From NCBI GenBank assembly GCA_031269415.1, contig JAISZF010000095.1, forward strand, positions 1-7,065: a DNA stretch of 7,065 bases, written 5' to 3'. This DNA is from Clostridiales bacterium. Lineage in GTDB: Bacteria > Bacillota > Clostridia > Lachnospirales > WQUN01. Below are positions 1 through 4,682 of this stretch, in pieces (the stretch's first letter is position 1; each line of letters starts with the position of its first letter). The notes below the pieces were generated by a model. That model was given only the letters and a program-made list of their open reading frames with translations, was not told the origin of the DNA and did no database searches. The position numbers and the translations under genes are program-made.

Positions 1-626
1 ACCGGTTTATAGTCGGGATCACGTTCAATGCTGAAATCGTATATGTCTTTGCCGTCGAGAGGTTCCGTCTCCACATCAAAAAGCGGTGTCAGCGAGTAAA
101 CAGGGGAAGCTGAGTTCCATTTGATTATACACTCAATATTTACGGTATTATCAGCCATATTCTTTACAACAGGCCTCGTACTTTTGTTTGTAACGGTTAT
201 GCCGAACGCGGTTCCGACCGCGCGATACTTCACAAGGATGGCTATATTCACGCCGGACTCATGCGTTAAATCCGTTTTGACATCCGCCGCCGCGTTTACA
301 TAGGTTTTCACTTTCGCCTGATACCAGTCGCGAAACTCATCGCCCGCGAGCGTCAACGCTTCGCCGCTTACCACGTCTTGACCGGGCCAATCAGGTGTAA
401 GCATATATTCCTGTAAAATTTCTTCTTGGTTCTCAAATAATTCGGCGCTAATCGCTTTGACTTGCGCTTCCGCCGCCGAAACGCCAATGTCATACAGTCC
501 GCTGTACCGCTCGTTCATACGGCTGACGCGCAGTTCGGCCGAGGTGATGGAAAGCTGAGCCGTAATCAGCAGGAAAACGGCGGTCATTATGGTTAGAAAT
601 GAAGCGTACGCGGAGCCTCTATACAT
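1..626 (-). CDS. PilX/GspK-like minor prepilin, partial (C-terminus beyond left edge)
   Basis: Fourth gene of the minus-strand pilus-like operon; 208 codons are visible and the frame is still open at base 1. The ATG at 626-624 follows a GAGGTG Shine-Dalgarno (631-636) with 4-base spacing and begins 8 bases after the previous stop. The protein starts MYRGSAYASF, then a hydrophobic helix at about residues 9-27, then an amphipathic stretch ending DIGVSAAEAQ (46-55). A short leader ending RG, a hydrophobic segment and a downstream AAEA motif are what PilX and GspK N-termini look like. By that analogy cleavage would be after Gly4. Position 5 of the mature protein is Ser rather than the usual Glu, as GspK-type pseudopilins also lack Glu5. 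The rest (55-208) is a soluble domain I do not recognise. Inferred role: minor tip or priming pilin of a type IV pilus or pseudopilus. A simple one-pass membrane protein is the alternative. Confidence 0.7.
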   Translation of the reverse strand, partial: MYRGSAYASFLTIMTAVFLLITAQLSITSAELRVSRMNERYSGLYDIGVSAAEAQVKAISAELFENQEEILQEYMLTPDWPGQDVVSGEALTLAGDEFRDWYQAKVKTYVNAAADVKTDLTHESGVNIAILVKYRAVGTAFGITVTNKSTRPVVKNMADNTVNIECIIKWNSASPVYSLTPLFDVETEPLDGKDIYDFSIERDPDYKP

Positions 627-630
627 ATGT

Positions 631-636
631 CACCTC
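631..636 (-). promoter_or_regulatory. Shine-Dalgarno overlapping the upstream stop codon
   Basis: On the minus strand TTTTGAGGTGACATATG carries GAGGTG 4 bases before the ATG at 626. The TGA stop of the preceding prepilin gene (637-635) shares bases with this site, so translation of the two genes is probably coupled. Confidence 0.7.
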
Positions 637-1063
637 AAAACGGCATGCCCCTGATTTTTATTACGCCGGTCGCGATGTCTTTAACCGCTGCGGTTATCAA
701 TCCGGTGAAATTACCGGTTTCGCCGGATATGGACGCTCCGGTTAATTCGACGCTATTAGATGCCGGATATTCGAATCGCTCCAGCTCCCCTGATTGAAAG
801 TCTTCGACTATAATTACCCATTCATAATCCTCATAGCGGGAAAGAACAATGGCGTTTTCCAAAGCCTCGCTGTCGTCAACGGCATTCTTCGCTTCCGCAA
901 GCAGGCCGTTTAACACTAAATCCGTCTTATACGCGGCACAGGCGCGTACATAGTTCTCTGTCGACTGCCTGAGCCAATTAAAGGCGGGCACGGCAAAGAT
1001 ACACAGCAGCGCCAGCGTAACCAAGGCTTCCGCCAGGCTCATCCCGCTTTCCCCGTTATTCAT
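635..1063 (-). CDS. Type IV prepilin / pseudopilin with class III leader (GspI/PilV-like)
   Basis: Encodes 142 residues. The N-terminus MNNGESG/MSLAEALVTLA is a class III (prepilin peptidase) signal: a short hydrophilic leader ending in Gly7, then Met1-Ser2-Leu3-Ala4-Glu5 of the mature protein and a hydrophobic helix to about residue 30. Glu5, which in this family neutralises the N-terminus of the neighbouring subunit during assembly, is present. The leader has no basic residue, which is unusual. The C-terminal domain (about 31-142) is acidic and ends in beta-rich sequence; it fits a small minor pilin better than a major one. The start is the ATG at 1063, 8 bases inside the end of the PilO-like gene; no clear Shine-Dalgarno is seen, so it may depend on translational coupling. 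The internal Met8 lies exactly at the predicted cleavage site and cannot be the start if the leader is real. Inferred to be a membrane-inserted minor subunit processed by a PilD-type peptidase encoded elsewhere. Confidence 0.82.
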   Translation of the reverse strand: MNNGESGMSLAEALVTLALLCIFAVPAFNWLRQSTENYVRACAAYKTDLVLNGLLAEAKNAVDDSEALENAIVLSRYEDYEWVIIVEDFQSGELERFEYPASNSVELTGASISGETGNFTGLITAAVKDIATGVIKIRGMPF

Positions 1064-1520
1064 GACGCGCGTAAAAGAGGATGTCGATATTCAGGTCGTA
1101 TATCCCCGCGCTGGTTGCGTCGACAGTAAAATTCAGAGCGTGATAAGCCGCGTTGGTTTCCAGCAACTCAATAAAACCGTATATGTCGCTAAGTGAACCC
1201 GAACATACGGCTTCTATGCGCCACTCTTCCCAATCGCTTAAAACATCACCGATCTTTTCAGACAGCATACGCTGTTCAATAAGATTCCACTCGGTTGTTT
1301 GCTCGCTGAATTGGTTTACCGTTTCCAATGAGCTGAGTATTTCCGATTTCTCTGTTTGCCCGCTCAACGCGGCGCTCAGTTCGCTTATCAGGTCCAATTG
1401 CCGCGTAATATCGTCGCGGAGGCTTCTGTATTCGTTAAAACTCAACGATAAATTCCCGAGGCTGAAACAGCATAGACAGGCTGTGGCGGCAACGGATCCC
1501 CACAGTAAAAATCGATTCAA
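1056..1520 (-). CDS. PilO/GspM-like inner-membrane alignment protein
   Basis: Encodes 154 residues. One N-terminal membrane helix (about 5-25) is followed by a charged, heptad-like segment (about 28-75, probable coiled coil). A C-terminal alpha/beta domain (about 98-150) has the pattern 'RIEAVCSGSLSDIYGFIELLE' with a strand-rich end, which resembles the ferredoxin-like fold of PilO and GspM: a strand, a 'G-x-x-x-x-I-x-x-F-I-x-x-LE' helix, then strands. In pili and type II systems PilO/GspM dimerises with PilN/GspL on the outer face of the membrane and links the cytoplasmic ATPase to the pilin platform. The gene lies directly after the PilM-PilN fusion, the place expected for pilO/gspM. Start is TTG (1520-1518) in a TTGA overlap with the preceding stop, supported by GAGGTG 5 bases upstream. 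Primary sequence similarity is weak as usual for this family, so the call rests on size, topology and gene order. Confidence 0.75.
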   Translation of the reverse strand: MNRFLLWGSVAATACLCCFSLGNLSLSFNEYRSLRDDITRQLDLISELSAALSGQTEKSEILSSLETVNQFSEQTTEWNLIEQRMLSEKIGDVLSDWEEWRIEAVCSGSLSDIYGFIELLETNAAYHALNFTVDATSAGIYDLNIDILFYARHE

Positions 1521-2722
1521 CGTATCACCTCAATTTGCAGATCTATTTCCGTAACGTCATTTCCCTGGGCAATTCTTGAGGTTCGGATACTCACTCCCAA
1601 TCCTGACCGGCAGTCGTCTATATATTCATTCAGCCACTCCCCGCCGTTCGCGCTGACGGTCAGAGTTATAAAACCGTCCGCAGCGGAGACCCTCAAGGCA
1701 AACGCGCCGGGAGGAAGCCGATCCGTCAGATATTTCAGTATGCTCCCGTATTCATAAGGCTGAGCTTCCAGTTCCGCGGGCAGTTCGGCCAGGCTGCCGC
1801 CCGCCGTTTCGTTGAGCGAGCGTATCCGCGCGGTCAATTCGGCGTTTCTCGGCAGCATCTCCGCTGTTTGGGCGTTCAGCCGCGCGCTTCCGGCAAACGC
1901 GGAAACAGCCAGCAGAATCAGGATCGCGGCGCTGATAATAAGCGCCCGCCTTACCGCGAGCGCGCGTTTATAGTCTGAAGGGAGCATATTAAACGATTCG
2001 GCGTGTCCCTCGAATAAGTCCAGAGGATCCAACGCTTCCGAAATCGCAAGACCGTATTCCTCACACGCGCTTACGATCCAATCCTCAGGCTTGCTGTAAA
2101 ACAGCCCGTCGTCTATCGTTTCACCGTAGTCCAGCTCCGCGAAGAGCGCGTTTATATCCGCGGGCGTGGAGATCCTCCATATATCCAGCGGCACTTTATT
2201 CTTCATCCATATCACGCGCCATGTGGTTTCCTGCCTGACGAAAACCAGGATTGAGATAAAATCCGAAAGAAGCATCCCGCCCGTGTCTTCAAATAACCAT
2301 AACTTTTCGATCCGTATGCCCATTTTATCGAAGAAATCGGTAACGCCATTGGCCGCGTCTATCGGCAGCGCCGCCAGAACCAGACTGTATTTATCCAAAA
2401 GCCTTCCGACAATTCTGTACCCAAAGACATACTTATCCTTATCAACAGGAAAATTCCCCTCGTACAAAAACGCGGACGCTTTTTTCAGTTCACGCCCTTT
2501 CATTTGAGGCAGCCGCGCGAAGCGCGCGATCACGCATTCGGACGACAATACAACCGACGCTTTTTTCACATAAACGCCTCTTAAGAAACCTCGGAGGATT
2601 TCTTCCGGGTCCGCGGTAAAACTCAGCTCCCGTATTCTGCGTTTCCCGTCGGTCAGCAGGCAGCGCCACACATCCGCGCCCATAAAGATGTAAAGCTTTT
2701 TTCCGAACAAACCGATCCCCAC
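1517..2722 (-). CDS. PilM-PilN fusion (GspL-like) pilus/secretion platform protein
   Basis: Encodes up to 401 residues. Residues 1-230 resemble the cytoplasmic actin-like domain of PilM/GspL: opening GLFGKKLYIFMG, 'RFARLPQMKGRELKKA' (67-82) and 'YSLVLAALP' (112-120). At 244-252 comes FNMLPSDYK, the NxLP motif that normally opens PilN and docks on PilM. A membrane helix at about 258-278 is followed by a linker and a PilN-like extracytoplasmic domain (about 320-401). So one chain does the work of separate PilM and PilN, the layout of GspL. The actin-like part is shorter than a free PilM (about 350 residues), and the usual DIGSSS-type phosphate loop after GLFGKK is replaced by MGADVWR, so nucleotide binding is doubtful. 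Start: GTG at 2722 with poor Shine-Dalgarno; a TTG at codon 5 (2710-2708), preceded by GGTGGGG, is a plausible alternative. First gene of the operon. Confidence 0.8.
   Translation of the reverse strand: MGIGLFGKKLYIFMGADVWRCLLTDGKRRIRELSFTADPEEILRGFLRGVYVKKASVVLSSECVIARFARLPQMKGRELKKASAFLYEGNFPVDKDKYVFGYRIVGRLLDKYSLVLAALPIDAANGVTDFFDKMGIRIEKLWLFEDTGGMLLSDFISILVFVRQETTWRVIWMKNKVPLDIWRISTPADINALFAELDYGETIDDGLFYSKPEDWIVSACEEYGLAISEALDPLDLFEGHAESFNMLPSDYKRALAVRRALIISAAILILLAVSAFAGSARLNAQTAEMLPRNAELTARIRSLNETAGGSLAELPAELEAQPYEYGSILKYLTDRLPPGAFALRVSAADGFITLTVSANGGEWLNEYIDDCRSGLGVSIRTSRIAQGNDVTEIDLQIEVIR
1526..1531 (-). promoter_or_regulatory. Shine-Dalgarno that supports a TTG start
   Basis: Minus strand reads GAGGTG, five bases, then TTG at 1520. 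There is no ATG nearby in this frame before the membrane helix, so this site fixes the non-ATG start. The TTG overlaps the TGA of the upstream fusion gene (TTGA). Confidence 0.7.
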
Positions 2723-2757
2723 CCTGATCGCCTGAAGCCTAGTCTCTGTCGTAAAAA

Positions 2758-2786
2758 AGTATATTTTATCAAATTACAGGTGTCAA
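2758..2786 (-). promoter_or_regulatory. Sigma-A-type promoter of the pilus-like operon
   Basis: On the minus strand the -35 box is TTGACA (2786-2781), a perfect match, and the -10 box is TATACT (2763-2758), five of six, separated by exactly 17 bases. Transcription would start near 2750, giving a leader of about 28 bases to the GTG at 2722. This shows that the fusion gene is the first of its transcript. Confidence 0.75.
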
Positions 2787-2801
2787 TAGGTTGATTCTAT
2801 T
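2785..2801. repeat. Short inverted repeat in the divergent promoter region
   Basis: AATAG, seven bases, CTATT. It overlaps the last bases of the -35 box of the minus-strand promoter and lies just upstream of the possible plus-strand promoter, so it could be an operator. A five-base arm is short enough to arise by chance in AT-rich DNA. Confidence 0.25.
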
Positions 2802-2803
2802 TT

Positions 2804-2833
2804 TTGAAAAAAAGGACATATAAAAGATATTTT
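2804..2833 (+). promoter_or_regulatory. Possible promoter of the beta-helix/tepA pair
   Basis: TTGAAA (2804-2809) and TATTTT (2828-2833) with 18-base spacing are a moderate match to sigma-A boxes. The region 2795-2860 is very AT-rich, so other pairings such as TAATAA at 2837 are possible. A promoter is expected here because the gene at 2878 is divergent from the operon and opens the plus-strand pair. Confidence 0.35.
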
Positions 2834-2863
2834 GGGTAATAATACAAACTAATTAAACGAATT

Positions 2864-2868
2864 GGAGG
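2864..2868 (+). promoter_or_regulatory. Ribosome binding site GGAGG
   Basis: A GGAGG core with 9-base spacing to the ATG at 2878 supports that start; the encoded protein opens directly with a signal peptide. Confidence 0.75.
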
Positions 2869-2877
2869 CAGACCGTT

Positions 2878-3855
2878 ATGAAAGGAAAGATATATAGTGT
2901 GTTACGAATCAGTCTATTTCTAAGCGCGTCTTTGTTCGGCACAACAGCTTACGCCGCTAGTAAAGGGAATGTTGAGCAATCGGATACTCAAATGATACAA
3001 GGTTTGATAGACGCCGCCATTGTGGGTGAAACATGCCTGATTCCCGAAGGAACGTATACGGTTTCAGGGTTAAGCGTAACGCGTCCAATCACGTTAGACG
3101 GCGGCGGTAAGGTAACGCTACGGTATTTTGGAGGCGATGCGGAGGACTGCGGCGATAAACCGCGGGATACGGAGTATATCTTGGCCGTTTGGAGCGGAGG
3201 AGTCGTGATAGAAGGTATCAAATTTGTAAACGCGTATTCCTCCGCGAGCAGCGGAATAATACATTTTTTAGGCGATAACCTGGAAATCCGCGGCAATGAG
3301 TTTGCCATCGGTGAAAACTGCGCGGGCATCATAAGCCAGGCCGCCGCAAAACAATGCCTTATTGACGGCAACGTATTTACCGCCGGTTCCGGACGGCGTT
3401 CGTACCCTATGATACAATTGGGCGAGAAGGCGAGCGGCGCGTTGATAAAGAATAATGTATTGGAAGGCGATTTCCCGGACATGCTGACTTCAGATTTCAT
3501 ATCAAATTTTCTGACAATCGAATCTGAGGGCGCGGTTGTGGCGGACAACGAATTTTCATATACAGGTCTGTTAAACGACGAGGATTTGGGCGGATATGAG
3601 GATGCCGAAGAGCCCATCGCGCGCGAGGCGTTCGCGGAGCTTACGGAGAATCATATAAAAGAAGCCAATCCCTGGAAGAGAAGCATGGGGGATAAGAGTA
3701 ATCCAAACACCAATGACGGTTTCAGCTTTGTGACGCTGGGAATAATCTGCGCCATACACGCTGCCGCGGTTTTAGCGTATCTGAGAGTGAGCGGGCGGTT
3801 AAGATCGTGCCGGACAGGAGCGTATTGCCATGAGTCAGGAAATAAACCCCAATAA
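2878..3855 (+). CDS. Exported right-handed beta-helix protein with sortase-like C-terminal signal
   Basis: Encodes 325 residues. Signal peptide 1-27 with AYA/AS cleavage. Residues 36-82 carry the opening of the pectate-lyase-like fold: an IQGLIDAA helix, LIPEGTYTV, then ITLDGGG. A ladder of PbH1-type turns follows: GIKF (113-116), GNEF (139-142), GNVF (164-167), NNVL (192-195), DNEF (223-226), at 25-31 residue steps, each one helical coil. An acidic linker (about 233-260) leads to NPNTND (275-280), a hydrophobic segment (282-302) and a basic stretch with Arg303, 307, 309 and 312. This is the layout of a cell-wall sorting signal, with a motif close to the NPQTN/NPxTG sites of class B-type sortases. 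The tail after the membrane segment is about 23 residues, longer than usual. No catalytic residues of a polysaccharide lyase can be assigned, so a binding or structural surface role is as likely as enzyme activity. It overlaps the tepA-like gene by 26 bases. Confidence 0.78.
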   Translation: MKGKIYSVLRISLFLSASLFGTTAYAASKGNVEQSDTQMIQGLIDAAIVGETCLIPEGTYTVSGLSVTRPITLDGGGKVTLRYFGGDAEDCGDKPRDTEYILAVWSGGVVIEGIKFVNAYSSASSGIIHFLGDNLEIRGNEFAIGENCAGIISQAAAKQCLIDGNVFTAGSGRRSYPMIQLGEKASGALIKNNVLEGDFPDMLTSDFISNFLTIESEGAVVADNEFSYTGLLNDEDLGGYEDAEEPIAREAFAELTENHIKEANPWKRSMGDKSNPNTNDGFSFVTLGIICAIHAAAVLAYLRVSGRLRSCRTGAYCHESGNKPQ

Positions 3856-4576
3856 AGAATCGCCGGACGTCGCCCCGCAGCTTGTTCCATGCGCCGTACA
3901 GCCGGACCCCGTAAAGGAATATGGGACTCCGTCACTCGGACCGATCAAGAATCCGCGGGGCAATGTTCAGTTTCTCAGTATTGTCGGACAGATAGAGGGG
4001 CACATGATACTGCCTCCCCAGAATAAAACCACAAAATACGAACATGTTATCCCTCAGCTCTTTATGGCGGCGGAGAACGTAGAGGTAGACGGGATGCTGG
4101 TATTGCTGAACACCGTCGGGGGCGACGTGGAGGCGGGGTTGGCCATAGCCGAGCTGATTTCGCATTTCGGCAAGCCTACCGTATCTTTGGTGATCGGGGG
4201 AGGGCATTCGATCGGCGTGCCTTTGGCTGTTTCGGCGAATTATTCATTTATCGCACCCTCGGCTGCCATGACTATCCACCCGGTGCGCATGAACGGCACT
4301 GTGGTCGGCGCTCCGCAGACATATGATTATTTCAACAAGATGCAGGAACGCGTGTCGGACTTCATCGTCAGCAATTCGGATATAGAAAAAGAACGGTTAA
4401 AGGCCCTCATGATGGATACATCCACAATGGCCATGGACATAGGCTCTATCCTGATTGGCGAGGAGGCGGTCAGAGAGAATCTTATTAATGAGACAGGCGG
4501 ATTGAGTGAAGCCATGGAGAAGCTCTACGAGCTTATTCAGGAGAGGAAGCGCGCTGATTATCCGCAGATAAATTGA
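3830..4576 (+). CDS. tepA: TepA-like ClpP-fold serine protease
   Basis: Encodes 248 residues with no signal peptide, so cytoplasmic. It closely resembles the Bacillota TepA/YmfB family of ClpP/crotonase-fold proteases: IVGQIEGHMILPPQNKTTKY (51-70), LLNTVGGDVEAGLAIAE (92-108), VIGGGHSIGVP (121-131) and MTIHPVR (147-153). By alignment with ClpP the catalytic Ser is Ser127 (GGHSIG), His is His150 (TIHP) and Asp is Asp203 (AMDIG); all three are present. Gly97-Gly98 would form the substrate strand and oxyanion region. Length equals the family norm; the first 45 residues are a variable, proline-rich extension. TepA was named translocation-enhancing protein for an effect on preprotein export in B. 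subtilis, where the gene neighbours spoIIIE; its substrates are not well defined. Here it sits between two genes for exported beta-helix proteins. The ATG is preceded by ACAGGAG at 9-base spacing, inside the end of the upstream gene, so the two are probably translationally coupled. Confidence 0.9.
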   Translation: MSQEINPNKESPDVAPQLVPCAVQPDPVKEYGTPSLGPIKNPRGNVQFLSIVGQIEGHMILPPQNKTTKYEHVIPQLFMAAENVEVDGMLVLLNTVGGDVEAGLAIAELISHFGKPTVSLVIGGGHSIGVPLAVSANYSFIAPSAAMTIHPVRMNGTVVGAPQTYDYFNKMQERVSDFIVSNSDIEKERLKALMMDTSTMAMDIGSILIGEEAVRENLINETGGLSEAMEKLYELIQERKRADYPQIN

Positions 4577-4600
4577 CAATAATTATCATTAATATTTTAT
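4573..4600 (+). promoter_or_regulatory. Possible second, upstream promoter or AT-rich UP region
   Basis: A perfect TTGACA (4573-4578) overlaps the tepA stop codon; the best -10 at usual spacing is TTTTAT (4595-4600, 16-base spacer, four of six). It could be a weak distal promoter, or the AT-rich DNA may act as an UP element for the promoter at 4613. Confidence 0.3.
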
Positions 4601-4613
4601 TTCTGATTAATAT
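4590..4613 (+). repeat. 8-base direct repeat ATTAATAT
   Basis: ATTAATAT occurs twice 18 bases apart (about 4588-4595 and 4606-4613) in the AT-rich gap upstream of the SLH gene's promoter. It may be a regulator half-site pair, but low-complexity DNA makes chance likely. Confidence 0.25.
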
Positions 4614-4641
4614 CGACAAAATAGGAATTTTATATTATAAT
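4613..4641 (+). promoter_or_regulatory. Sigma-A-type promoter of the SLH protein gene
   Basis: TCGACA (4613-4618, five of six) and TATAAT (4636-4641, perfect) with a 17-base spacer. Transcription would start near 4648, giving a leader of about 35 bases. The upstream 35 bases are almost entirely A/T, as in UP elements. The SLH gene can therefore be expressed independently of tepA, although no terminator is seen between them. Confidence 0.7.
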
Positions 4642-4665
4642 AATCTGGTAGAAAATATAGAAATT

Positions 4666-4673
4666 GAGGGGAG
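4666..4673 (+). promoter_or_regulatory. Ribosome binding site that decides between two ATG starts
   Basis: GAGGGGAG abuts the first in-frame ATG (4674) and is too close to serve it, but lies 9 bases before the second (4683). The second start also gives a normal signal peptide, opening MLKKHK. Confidence 0.65.
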
Positions 4674-4682
4674 ATGTTAGGA

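Noticed and set aside
121..303. Plus-strand 60-residue open frame with a hydrophobic start
   Set aside because: It is antisense to the PilX/GspK-like gene, whose start, ribosome binding site and leader are coherent.
1153..1554. Plus-strand 133-residue open frame opposite the PilO-like gene
   Set aside because: It is serine-rich antisense of a helical protein and spans the junction of two well-supported minus-strand genes.
2988..3617. Minus-strand 209-residue open frame opposite the beta-helix gene
   Set aside because: The plus-strand frame has a signal peptide, regular PbH1 turns and a GGAGG site; the antisense frame shows no domain and no convincing start signal.
4577..4612. Terminator between tepA and the SLH gene
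   Set aside because: Only short AT-rich self-complementary stretches such as ATAATTAT are present; there is no GC-containing stem followed by a T run.
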